Assembly: GCF_042242105.1 (NCBI RefSeq)
Contig: NC_092019.1
Coordinates: 20,388,828-20,452,827, forward strand
Reading direction: 5' to 3'
From: Pempheris klunzingeri
Taxonomy: Eukaryota; Chordata; Actinopteri; Acropomatiformes; Pempheridae
DNA length: 64,000 nucleotides
Below are positions 27,501 through 38,480 of the stretch, piece after piece; position 1 is the stretch's first letter; every line of letters begins with the position of its first letter. The notes below the pieces were generated by a model. That model had not been told where the DNA came from and did no database searches. It was given only the letters and a program-made list of their open reading frames with translations. The position numbers and the translations under genes are program-made.

Positions 27501-30120
27501 AACACTGGAGAAACTAGCAAGACTAGCTGCATTTCGAAAGTATCCAACCGAAAATATCCAACCCCGTCCCTTCAGGTTTTCCGTCGAAGCCACTCCCCCT
27601 CAACCCATGAACAGCGTGTCTGACTAACGTTACTGCTAGAGGACAAGTCCAACATAGTGATAAGCAGACCGTGGCTCCGCGGACGGGTCTTTCATTCACA
27701 GACAACCGCTGACTAACAACCTCTCTTGGCTTTAAACAAGTAAACAACAGTGTTAAATGCCACAGTTATAAAAAACACAAGCGAAATAGCCATCAGGCAT
27801 AGAACATTACCTTTAGCTCATAGTTGCTGCTCACTTATCTTGTTGTGCTTTGTGTTAACAGGTTAGCTCACTGTTCAGCGGGTGTGTGCTTCATGGTGGG
27901 TAGCTCTGCTGCTGAGCCACAGCTCAACTTCTAGCCGCACTTTTTCTGCCATTCTTATGCATCTGGCTCACTAGCTTTAGCCTGTGGAAGACTCCACTCA
28001 TGTGCAGGAAGTGCCCTTGAGTTGTGCACGCAGGGAGGCAGGTACATAGGGAGACAGGTTTACTAAAGGCCTGTGACACCCATCGACACTGCATTCACTT
28101 GTTAAACAATTTCCATTATTGATTGCTGTCATGCTGTTAAAACAAATTCTTCTATAATAAGTTGCATATCCTGCCTTTAAACCGAATGTAAAGGCAACAA
28201 ATGTCACTTCGGTCTTGTTAGATGCCATTATGCCCTTAGTCCTCAGTACCACTAACAACATGTTGTCTCTCCCATTACTTGTAGGCCATAGCACAAGTTT
28301 GTTTCCTTTGTCTGTTCTCTCACACTTGGACACCGACACGCCCCTCCAGATGGCTGAGATGATAAGGACCATTTTTGATATTTCCCCAAAGACCTTTTCT
28401 CTTCCTTAAAGTAATAAAAGATAACAATACATTTAAAAACATGTTGACGTTGTTTTTGACAACAAAACAGGATGATTAAATGTGATTTAAGTCTTGTTTG
28501 CGTGTAAAAACCCACGTAGAGTTCTGAAAGGTGTAACATTGACCGTGGAATTATTCCAGTCCACCTGAGCTCGTCAGTTTTAATAAATTTTTTAATTGAT
28601 TTTACCTGACTGTTACACTGTGAAGCTGCCTTGTTGGCTATGCTGTCAAACTGCTCACTGCAAGGCATAAGCAGACTACACTCATGGTGCTATCATGGTA
28701 GTTGGCAGTGAATAAGAATGTAACCCTTTTATGTTTGGTAAGTTATCTTCATTTTAGCTGATAATTTTGAGTAAAAACTTGAAAGAAACAAATGTAAGTG
28801 CTGAACGTCTATAAGATATGTTGAAAAACACTGAAAAGACAGACAGTGAAATGACTTGAATACTGTGATATACAGTAGCTCATTAAACTAAACAGTGAAA
28901 ATAAAAAATAAAATGTCCTGAGATAGGATAGAAAGTAAAAGTAATTTGAGAGAGGGGGCCTGAAATTACCTTGCTGCTTCTACGATTACTGCCTTATTTG
29001 TTATATTTGTTATTATCATTATTAATATTGTTGTGAACATAATGAAAGAGACGTTATTTATGAAACAACATGAGGCTCAGACACTGGCAGCTGGCTTAGC
29101 TGAATTCTACCTTCAAGGGAAAGTAATTAGGGGCTCCTGATGTAGACAGTAAACCTTGAATACACACAGTATGTGAAGTAGGAAAAAGTCCAGGCATGCA
29201 GTATGTGCAGGTAATAAGCTGCAGGAAAAATTCACTAATAATATGAAATAAAGACAGAATAGAGTGGAGACTTTGTAAAACTATAAATTGACTTGCATAA
29301 TTAACCCACCAGACTCAAACCACACAGTTTTGCGTGGATTTGGCACACGCTGATTTGCTGCCACAGTTCAACTTGTCAGAATTTGCTGCTGTGCATCATG
29401 GGAATTAGGGTGATGCCTTTGCTTTGGGTAGCAAAAACACTGCGAGGAAGACACCACTGCTGATTCATAATTACTCTTTTCCCGTCTCTCTCCTGACTAG
29501 CTTGCTTGGGGTTTCTCGGCCTCTGTAGAACCAGACAAGGCTAATTAATCCCGGACACTGAGCCGAGCGTGGGGGGGAGGTGGTTTGGGACAGCACCATG
29601 CAAAGTGGAATCCAACCCCGTCCAAATGAGGCCTGACAGGTGAATGTGTCCCCAGTGCAACCACTGCGTGCATGCTGGAACCAGCCACAAGGGGCATTTG
29701 TTTAGGATATCACAAACATTATTTGCTGACTGCTCCTTTTCCTAATTGGTATGGAATTTAAAGGACCCATCCTGGTGGTGTCATCGTTAATTATATTTTA
29801 GGACCTACAGCATCTTGTTGTCACTTTTTCTTTGTTATGGAAAGCCTGGAGAGAGGGACAGATTGCAAGCAACAGTGTATGTTCAGTTAGTTAAAAGATT
29901 AGAAGGCAGGCCCCAAAAAAAGCCAAAATTAATTGTTGTCTCAAATTGCAGGCTCAGCATGCCTGGTGCAGGCAAGCCTCTATAATGAAAGTTGCATGAA
30001 TAGGAGATGAATTGGAAGGCATTCTTATTTGATAATGTGCGAACAAATGGTTTGCCTCCTTTTGGACACAATCATTCTGTCATGTTTTGTGGATATCGCA
30101 CTCATTGTGTATTTTTAGCA
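24561..30120. other. Non-coding stretch, no gene seen
   Basis: No gene model can be supported. Patches of AT-rich, homeobox-type words (TTAATTA, TAATTAA) near 29,480-29,560 look like possible conserved non-coding DNA. A G-run lies near 29571-29579. The open frames here are short and overlap on both strands. Confidence 0.5.
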
Positions 30121-30132
30121 CTTCTTTCGTAC

Positions 30133-30182
30133 GTGTGTGTGTGTGTGTGTGCGTGTGTGTGCGTGTGTGTGTGTGTGTGTGT
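30133..30182. repeat. (GT)n microsatellite
   Basis: GT units with scattered GC interruptions. Confidence 0.95.
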
Positions 30183-30284
30183 GAGGTGTGACTCTGGCTA
30201 CCAGGGACACATTTCAGACTAAAGGCCAGTTAATTGAGGATGGCTCATCCAACTGGGGATGAAAGCCATATTTCCATTTGGTGA

Positions 30285-30455
30285 AAAATAGTATAGATAG
30301 TCAGTTTAGGATTAGGTTAAGGGTTAGGTTTAAGTATGTACTGGTTATGGTTAGGGTAAGTCTCTAGGAAATTAATGTAACTCTATGTAATGTCCTTAAA
30401 AGTGATCCAAGTGTGTGTGTGTGTACGTGTGTGCGTGTGCGTGTGTGTGTGGGTG
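30285..30455. repeat. GT-repeat-associated interspersed element with TTAGGG-like words
   Basis: GGATTAGGTTAAGGGTTAGG, then GGTTATGGTTAGGGTAAG, TCTCTAGGAAATTAATG and a TGTCCT word, ending in (GT)n at 30412-30451. I recognise this order from a common repeat that accompanies (GT)n tracts in fish. The TTAGGG-like words are part of that repeat, not a telomere. Confidence 0.55.
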
Positions 30456-31252
30456 TGTTCCTCCTCTCCTTTCTCCTGCTCCCTCTGCTGATTGCTATTC
30501 GTGCTTTGGAAGCAGCCTGAGCCCTAGAGCTCAAAGAGTTCAGTATCTATTGTCTACAGTGTTGAGAGGAAGAATCAGGAAGCAGCAATAAAAGAGTAGA
30601 AATGTGAAGGAAGAGAAGCCGAAAAAATTCAGTACAGCAACGCCAGCGTATTCATCTAATTATCAATCATTTCCATGAGATTATCCTGTGTGCTTGACCA
30701 TCTGAAACATGAGGTTGCAAGAAATAAAACGACTTGATAACACTGTTTCTTTATTACATACAATCTTAGCTTACAGTATTATGTGTCACTATTTCTGTGT
30801 CACCTTACAGCCCCAATAGTGAGCTTTGTCTCTGTTATTCAGGCTCGTGATCCTACAGAGATTGAGTACCACAGTGGTGCATTGGATCACTGTACTACTG
30901 GGTAAACACCTGCAATCCTATCCTATCCTATCATATCCTGCATGCATGTATTATAATGAATATAAATAATCAGCATATATGGATGTAGATTTATAGTTTA
31001 TGTGCTCTTGTATCAGAGATGACAAACATGCTTCGGTGCTAATACATTCACTTTGCCTTTAGCTGTTTTTGTCTACATGAAATTCCACTGTAGCACTAAG
31101 CATTTTAAAATAGCAAATAAAATGTTTCTGTAATTTCTGTTTCAATTCTCTTGTCGTCTGCAAGTTCAGTCTCGGAAATAGAGCGCTGGAGATACGCTAA
31201 CTGGTAAAACAAATGCACAAAAACATTGCAAAGCCGCATATACTCTCACTCT
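30456..31252. other. Non-coding stretch, no gene seen
   Basis: Contains a short (TATCC)n run near 30918-30938. No gene or RNA feature recognised. Confidence 0.55.
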
Positions 31253-31289
31253 TTATCTCTCTCTCTCTCTCTCAACCCGTACATACAAA

Positions 31290-31332
<43 letters not shown>
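31253..31332. repeat. (CT)n and (AC)n microsatellites
   Basis: About ten CT units (31253-31274) are followed by about twenty AC units (31289-31330). Confidence 0.95.
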
Positions 31333-31333
<1 letters not shown>

Positions 31334-33386
31334 TACACCCATACACAACCACTGGAAAAGATACTGGCAAATACTGTTTACTGATATGCGGATTGGGTTT
31401 AAGAGCGGAACGCTGAGCATTTCAATCTAAAGAGTAAACACTCTTAATTGGATTGTGTGCTTATGTGCTTTGATGTGAAACCTCTAAGGACTGTATATTA
31501 TTAGGCCTAATTGATTCTGATACATATCTACACGAGTTTGGAAAATTAGTCCAAAACAAATGTGAGTGGTTTCATCATGAATCTAATAGCGACGCATCAC
31601 ACGCCAGCCTTTCGCCTGAAACAGCCATTACTGGAACACTGTGTCGATGCGATGTCAAAGTTCGCTGGTCGTTTGGGCAGCTCTGGTGAGGCCGCTCCGT
31701 CTGTGTCAACATCTTGTGGAAATGACACCGCAGACCTCCCACTCGTCACAAATGAGGCCCAGAGGGGATGGTGGGAGTTGAGCGGGTGGGTTCATCGCCA
31801 CCCTGAGGTTAAGAGGTTGAGCGCTGATCCTCCGTTGCTGACCTCATATACCATAACCTGCCTCCAGAGGGTGTGTGTCAAGCGATTTAACCTCATCCAC
31901 GTGGGATATAGGTTTAGAGTCCCCAGAAACGTCAGCCAGCACAAGGCGAAGAACAGTCACTTTGCTGGTGGACACGCCACCACCAGTGTGAGTTAGAATG
32001 TGTGGGTCTGTGTGTTTATCAGGAGTCGGCACTGTATAGAAACCCACAAGTCAAACAGCAAAGTTCAGGAAGTCCATTTCATCCTTAACAACAGACAGAT
32101 GGTCTTCGAAGTGCAGGAGCAAAGGATTAGGTCTGTAGGTTGATTCAGGGGTGGTGCCACTTTTTGGCTTCACCCTCCTCCGTGAGACACTGTGCTGGGA
32201 AAATAACATGAACTGCGTGGCCAAGCGGGCATTCACATCTTTGGTTTCACATCACCTGCAATTTAAATTCCATTACTTGGCATGCCACACTTCAAGTAAA
32301 GCTCAGGCCTATTAATTACCAAAGTATGGGTTCAGGGTAAAGGTGAACGTGCAATTACAGAATTAAATCAAGCCCCCGTTTAGCTTGTCAGTCCTGACAG
32401 AAATAATTTGAGTGAATTATTAAATGCTTCCACTGCTCTCAGCTGCTTCATTGTCAGCTCAGACATACCCGGCTGCAAGCATCCGAGCTCTGCTCCTTTC
32501 TTTCTCAAAGAAACAATTAATTGTGCATTTTTTCCAATTAGTCTTGAACAGTACATGTTTATGATAAACAAAAGAAACATTACCTGCTGGCACTGCTTAT
32601 ACGTACGCTTCCAAATGTTTTCTATGTCCCCTGAACCGTATAATAAAAGAGGTCAAACTTAATGAGATCATTTTAAATTTGTAGTTGTGGTAATCATGCG
32701 GAAATTGTATATCATTATCAGCATTTTAGGTCTAATCAATTAGAAGTTTTAATTAGCTACCTGTTCAGTTAATTTAAAGTTCTGAGGTGATGTTATTAAT
32801 TTTGCTAGGATTGCAAAATAGATAATGTTCAAATGCCAGCAAGGGATTCTACTCACACCTATTTATACAATTAAAGCAGGCATATAATAATTATAAGATT
32901 ACAAGAGTTATGAATTTGCTCAAAATTGCAATGAAATATAAATATTTGCATGGCTCTCATCCCCGGCCATGCTCTACACGCGTGTTTCACTTCACTAAAA
33001 TGCAAGAGAACATAAATGTCTTGTTTTGTCGAATTCTGCTGCTAGCAAGCATTTCAACTAATTGCCTGTAATGAAGCAATTTGCCAGTGGCTGACTGGAT
33101 TCAGTGGTTGAGGTTTGGTCTCTATGACGACCAGCTGTCTGTAATTACTAAATCAAGCCAGGGTGAGGTTTGGGGCAGTCAGAGTGGCTGCAAAAGAAGT
33201 CAAGAGTGGCAAGTGTTTTCAGTATTGTGCTGTGGTGTTTATGCTGACATAACTGCGGGGATGTGCGTGCCTCTGGTGCTTTTTCTCAGGTATTTTAAAC
33301 CTGAATGCTTCCTGTGGTTAAAAAACAATCATAGCTGCTCAGTGCTGTGCTGTTTGGCTTACAGTAGTGTTTGCTGTCTTTTGCAG
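31333..33386. other. Non-coding stretch, possible conserved regulatory DNA
   Basis: No recognised repeat and no supported exon. Around 32,260-32,560 the text is rich in TTAATTA / AATTAAAT words, common in vertebrate conserved non-coding elements bound by homeodomain factors. This is a guess from composition only. A 144-codon open frame at 31562-31996 lacks coding character. Confidence 0.4.
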
Positions 33387-33445
33387 TGCCATTGTGCTTC
33401 ACTCTGCGTCAGCTGGAGGTGCATATTGTGCTAGAACAGCGAGAG
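33387..33445 (+). other. Possible upstream exon of the orphan gene
   Basis: A 59-base segment is bounded by a good acceptor (TGCTGTCTTTTGCAG) and donor (GAGAG|GTATGT). Read after its first base it gives 19 stop-free codons (AIVLHSASAGGAYCARTAR) and leaves one base over, the phase needed to join the orphan frame at 33589 or 33598 across a 143-152 base intron. Another frame is also open but ends in the wrong phase. Not proven. Confidence 0.3.
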
Positions 33446-33539
33446 GTATGTAGTGCACTTTGACTGATGTTACTACTTTCTTTTAATTACCAATTAGCGG
33501 CTATATTTGGCATTTCAAAACACCGCAACAGCACACAGA

Positions 33540-34397
33540 ATGAATACAATATGGTTTGTTAATTCCTCTGCATGTTGTTCTGCTGTAGCCCGTGCAGCTG
33601 CCCTGGGTTTGGATTATCCTGGAGTCCATGGAGCCCCGGATCTTAATGGACCAGCTCATCACGGGTTGTACCCCAGAACAATGCCATTCGGACCTCAACC
33701 TTACAATAATGATGATCGTGAATTGGCTGAGACTGGACCTAATATGGCCTCCTACAGACAAAATCAACCAGGAGTGATATCCTTTGACAACAGCATGCAT
33801 AAGCAAGCTCACCCCAGTGGTACTGAATCAACATTTCTACTGATCCATGGCACTTACAATCCAGTTCCAAGTGAATACGCCACCGACCAAATGCTTAGCC
33901 TTCCCAGAGGACAGTTGGTTATTAACCACAAGTCCAATTTTGAGGAGGTCAAGCATGTTGCCTTTCCAACTCTGGCTGAGGCTCCAGGGCAGCCTGACCT
34001 TGTGAATTGGGATCCTCAAGGTCGCAACAAGCCGCTCTCATTTGTCTACAATGAGCATGACCTTGTTTTTGATGAGTCTGTCCCAGATAGACGTGGCATG
34101 TCTCTGAGTGGGCTCCCCCAGCCCCAAAGCAGGGGTCATGGCACTTACCAGAGGGGCCTAACTGGATATGGCCTGGGAAGAGAAGTTCCTGTCCTTGGTT
34201 CATCTCGCTTCACCGACAAAGTCCACGTCAGAGCAATGACTAACCGAGGCCCTGCTGTTAGTAGACTGCAGAGGATTAGGTTCCCTGGCCATCTTGCTCA
34301 GCCCCTGCACAGAGGCCTCAATGTCAAACAGTTTGTTCAAGGTAACCCTGTTCTTAGACACCTGACTAAAAACCAAAATCGGATCTATTCAAAATAA
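33540..34397 (+). CDS. Unrecognised protein, 285 codons (orphan open frame)
   Basis: I do not recognise this protein. The frame is open from upstream of 33540 to the TAA at 34395-34397, far longer than any nearby. Its composition is protein-like: rich in Pro, Gly, Asn, His and Arg, with no low-complexity repeat, an acidic middle (HDLVFDESVPDRR) and a basic C-terminal third (SRLQRIRFPGHLAQ, QNRIYSK). I see no transmembrane helix or catalytic motif. Two readings are possible. A single-exon gene starting at ATG 33540 would begin MNTIWFVNSSACCSAVARA, a weak signal-peptide-like start. Or it is a terminal exon entered after the pyrimidine-rich acceptor ending at 33588 (alternative AG at 33597), both needing one base from the previous exon. 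An AATAAA poly(A) signal lies at 34652, about 255 bases past the stop. It might be a lineage-specific secreted or disordered protein, which is inference. Confidence 0.7.
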   Translation: MNTIWFVNSSACCSAVARAAALGLDYPGVHGAPDLNGPAHHGLYPRTMPFGPQPYNNDDRELAETGPNMASYRQNQPGVISFDNSMHKQAHPSGTESTFLLIHGTYNPVPSEYATDQMLSLPRGQLVINHKSNFEEVKHVAFPTLAEAPGQPDLVNWDPQGRNKPLSFVYNEHDLVFDESVPDRRGMSLSGLPQPQSRGHGTYQRGLTGYGLGREVPVLGSSRFTDKVHVRAMTNRGPAVSRLQRIRFPGHLAQPLHRGLNVKQFVQGNPVLRHLTKNQNRIYSK

Positions 34398-34651
34398 GCT
34401 GGTGAACTAAAGGGTCTGACGCAGCTTGCCTGTCTACTCGGATAGCGTCCCTGTGGAGTAATTCTTAAATTCAACAGGCAAGCATTTTGTGATGGGGAGG
34501 GAAAAAAACAATGATTTCAGGATGTATTTATTTGGTTTTCTGTGACCTTTTTGACTGAAAGAGGCAATGTCCAACTTATCTGTGTACAAGTTCATGCACT
34601 AATGCTTCCTCAACTGTTTCTCTACCACGCTAACATTAAGTCACATCCTAC

Positions 34652-34657
34652 AATAAA
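34652..34657 (+). other. Poly(A) signal AATAAA for the orphan gene
   Basis: The canonical hexamer lies about 255 bases downstream of the stop codon at 34397, a normal 3' UTR distance. Confidence 0.55.
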
Positions 34658-34659
34658 CA

Positions 34660-37074
34660 TAAAATTACATATGGCTATAATTCTCAGTTCCTCTCTCCTT
34701 TTCCACCTCCTCATCAGAAGTGTCTCACTGCGGTCTGGATGTTACCAGAGTGCCATCTGTTGGTTCTAATGGGTAGATCTCCTTTTGGCTCACATTGTTG
34801 CACACAGGTGCTGCTTAACAGAAGGTCAGCCTTTGACAAATTCTATAATCTGTTTACAATCTGTTGTTTATAAGTACTACTAGTGGTTATGCTAATTTGT
34901 CCAAATAACCTTGGTCTTTCAATGATGGCATGTGTCACTAGTGGTCTGGCATTTGTGATTGAGAATATCTGTTAAACCGATTTAAAACTGTTCACACAAA
35001 ATGTTTTGAATTTTTATCTTCAAACTAATTACCAGGAGCATGAAGTAGAAACATATGTGGATTTTCAAGACTAATTGAAGAAAAGCTCCATATGTCAGCC
35101 CCTTGGCTTTGATTCCTCGCTGAAAGGCATTTGAGTGTGTGAGTGGTGGGCGGGTCGGGTTATCCATTGATTGATCCATAAATCAGTCAATCAGGAGCCG
35201 GAGGTGAGTAGGTTATGAGCACTCATCCCGTACGGGAATGAGGAAATGAGCACTGGAACGAAATAAAGCAATCAGCTGTTTATGGGGAGAGGGAGAGAAG
35301 ACAGTCAAGACAGGCAGAAAAAGAGGACTTTCAGCAGCAGTAACAGACAACCAAAACCACCTGTAATCCCCACATTTGGTGATGACAGGCGAAATTCAAA
35401 ACCTAGAAGTAGAGCACAGTATGTCCTCACTGACACGTTGTGGAGGGATCATATGTGGAAGTTGCATATGCTGTAATTTATGCTGATCTATGAATGGATG
35501 CTGTTTGCATATGTGTTGCATTCATCCAAGTTAGTTGTCTCTATTGTAATGCGTCTGCCTCAGTTAAACAAGTTAGATTTCTTGTGCACTCCTGGCATAT
35601 AAGTTTGATTCCGCCACGACACCCTGCAGCCGTTCGCCTCCTTACCTTCGATCGATAACTTAATGACCCCTCGTGCAGTTTTAAAAGGGGAGGGCAAAAG
35701 TCAGAGCAGGTAGCTGTGTATAAACAACATGTGGGCGTATTAACCTAGGATGAATCTAGACTGCACATATTGCCCGCAGCTCGCTAGCTTGATATGACTA
35801 CGTGCAAGACAGGAGATTTATTAGCATGAGGTGAATGACAAATAAGTCTGACATCTCTTTGTATCACAACCTCTCTCTCGCATTTCAGATTAGCTCGGCT
35901 TTAACACCGAGTGAGAGAAGATGGCCAACAGCAACACTCACAAGGAGGGCAGCGGACGGATAGGATTCATTTATATGAACAGAGTAAATGACAGTTTTTC
36001 CATTTTAGTAGCGGTTCACTTGGAGAAAAAAAAAACAAGAGGAGTGAATTATCTGCATGGGGTTGGACAGAACATTTATACCTGGAACATATAATACAAA
36101 CCAGTTAATATGACATCTTCAAGGATTTTTATTGAGGTATTAAGCGGTTCAAATTTTACTTCATGGTCATTTTTGAGGCTGAACAATACTATATATTGTT
36201 CCTTATTCCAGTAAACTGCCACCTACAAGTGGGCATACTGCTGTCGATTGTGCACAAGATCTTTGTCATATCTGCGTACAGAAAGCATTTCTGCTTGCCA
36301 GAAAACTGTGCAAACATTGTGGCACTGCTTATTCCTTCATAACCCTGAACAATGTTTACTTTTGTGCAGTTTGAAAAAGGCAAATGGAGAAAAAATAGCT
36401 CAAAATAGCTCCGTAGACATGTTAGCAGCTATACTGGGCACATGTACCAATAGCAGCAGTAGCAGTAAATAATGAGTAGCACTGCAGACCGCACCAACGC
36501 AAGGCAAACCAAGAGTCACAGCCCTCAGGTTCCTGTTGGTTGTTTCAGTGTATCACTAAATAAAGTCCTTTCACATGCTGGCACTCCCTGTGCGCTGGCA
36601 TCCCCAACAGAATTCAACAAAACGCTCCATGAATCAGTTTGGTTTTGATATCCACAGACCAACACAGTAAAAGTTTATAGAGCAGCTACAGAGAAAGTCG
36701 TGCCACTCAACTTAGCAGTCGGTGGAGCTTGTATTGCTCATATTGTCAGCTCTAGGCTACAAAGTTTTAGTGTTTTCTTAAAAATCGCCTGAACGCTTTT
36801 AAAAAGTCTAACATTGGATATGAGAATCATAAACGTACACACAGACAACCCATGCATATGATTTTACCAATGCATGGGACTGCACACCTATCTGTGGTGC
36901 TTTCAGGTACTGGTTGGAGGTTTTTTGTGAAGTTGACATTATTAGAAGGAAAACATGAAATCACACACAACTACAAAAACATCAAGGACGTGCCACCAAT
37001 AAATTAGCCAGACTAACTTGTTCTGAGAGGTAGGAAAGTGCTTTTGTCACTTTACAAATCTTTAGTAGCTTTAC
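34660..37074. other. Non-coding stretch, no gene seen
   Basis: No supported coding frame, repeat or RNA gene. Small open frames occur on both strands without splice support. Confidence 0.55.
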
Positions 37075-37470
37075 TCCTTTTTTTGACAAATGTCCTCCAC
37101 CTTACTCGGTTTTATGGCGGCTCTTTCGAGAGTCCATTCCCAGACATTCCTCCCTGGGCACCTTTTCTCCAGCTGTTCCCGGGTCGGCCTGTCCTCCTTG
37201 CTCCTTGGAGGGGGGGGTTTCCCTTTCAGGGCTTGTCGGGTGATGCCTGTGGCAAGTTTTCTGAGGGTGTTTCCACTCCAACTCCACTTTCTCCTTTCAA
37301 GTCAATGGCTTGTTCTTTTCCACAGGTCCACACTGCTTTCTTTGTCTCTCCACCAGATGTTTAGTATTCTCTTGAGGCATGTGTTAATGAATGTTTGCAG
37401 CCTGTTTTCTGTGTGTTAAGATGTTCTCCACATCTCTGATCCATACAGCATCACCTGCTTCACGTTGGAG
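37075..37470 (-). mobile_element. Decayed LINE (non-LTR retrotransposon) 3' reverse-transcriptase fragment
   Basis: Read on the minus strand, broken frames give VKQVMLYGSEMW, then QTFINTCLKRILNIWWRDK, and further on ITRQALKGNPP, RRTGRPGNSWRKG and NRVRWRTFVK. These match the end of the reverse-transcriptase region and C-terminus of a LINE family common in fish and invertebrates (LYGSETW, LQTFINTCLRRIL, ITRQALKWNPQGKR, GRPKNSWRR, RVRWR). Frameshifts and stops separate the blocks, so it is inactive. It is 5'-truncated, as is usual for LINEs. Confidence 0.8.
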
Positions 37471-37474
37471 TGTT

Positions 37475-38390
37475 TTGGGCTCACGATCCTTTGACAAATA
37501 TGAATGGTAATTCTCCCCATCTGTTGATGTCAAAATACGTCAGTATTTATCAGGGGCAAACTTATTTGCCACACTGTAGTGAAGCCCACATCCTGTTTTT
37601 TGACATTAAAAAACAGTACCCCAATTAACATCAACAGAGTAAATACAAAACAGCTTATTTTTATCATCTATTCCTCTAAAGGCTCCAGAGATAGACATGG
37701 CTGGTCACCAAACGATTAAAATATGCGTTATATATGTTCGGTTCATTTTATTTCTGTTTCTTTTTTACTATTTTACTTTCTTGTTGTGAAGCATTGCGCA
37801 CTTCCACTGCTTTGGAACAACTGAAGATCATTTGAATAAAAGAAATGCATCGAGATCTAATTCTGCCAAACTGTCCACAATCACAATAACCTGTGAAGAA
37901 CGTAGAACAAATATTCCAAAAAAAGTTGACGATCACTGCTTCATTTTAGAGTTGCAAAATCTAGCCTAGGTCACACCTTACGCATGTGCTGATTTAACTT
38001 CCTGTGGCACGGTTTTATCAGAGCTCTGCCATGTCCCGAGAGTGTTGCGCTACACGTGTTCTAACACACACCTCTTTTAAAGCAACTTTCATTGTCTTCC
38101 TTTACACAATCTCGGAGAACAGTGGTTAATAAGAGTGTGTATTTGTGCTCGTGTGTTTGCGTGCAGTTTGTAGTGTGTGTGCTCCCTACTCGTGTTCCTC
38201 TCTTCTCCTCTTTCTGTGCCACACGAGGCTCTCAGTGAGCCCACTATAGCCTGCCAGCACATCTGACCTGTGGTAAGGGGGAAATCAATAGTCAATTCCA
38301 TTTTGCAGCCAGCGTGTGACAGGTACTAGATAGGAGTGGATTGGGTGCATGCAAGGAGCAGGAGCAGGAGCAGGATCATGAGTGGGAGCT
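37475..38390. other. Non-coding stretch, no gene seen
   Basis: No supported feature apart from ordinary AT-rich intergenic sequence. Confidence 0.5.
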
Positions 38391-38396
38391 TGTCAG

Positions 38397-38443
38397 TCCC
38401 CCCTCCCCTCTCCCCCTCTTTCTCTCTCCCTCTCTCTCTCCCC

Positions 38444-38477
<34 letters not shown>
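38397..38477. repeat. (CT)n-rich microsatellite
   Basis: Long pyrimidine tract of CT, CCT and CTTT units. Confidence 0.95.

Positions 38478-38480
<3 letters not shown>

Noticed and set aside
28252..28668. 138-codon minus-strand open frame
   Set aside because: No motif, no splice support and no sensible composition.
30300..30360. TTAGGG-like words suggesting an internal telomere repeat
   Set aside because: The words are irregular and part of a known (GT)n-associated repeat; there is no tandem TTAGGG array.
31562..31996. 144-codon plus-strand open frame
   Set aside because: Odd composition, no similarity to a known family, no splice context or poly(A) signal; looks like chance in a GC-richer patch.
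33081..33434. 117-codon plus-strand frame rich in cysteine and leucine just before the orphan gene
   Set aside because: Composition looks like chance in TG/CT-rich DNA, and its end overlaps a better exon candidate in another frame.
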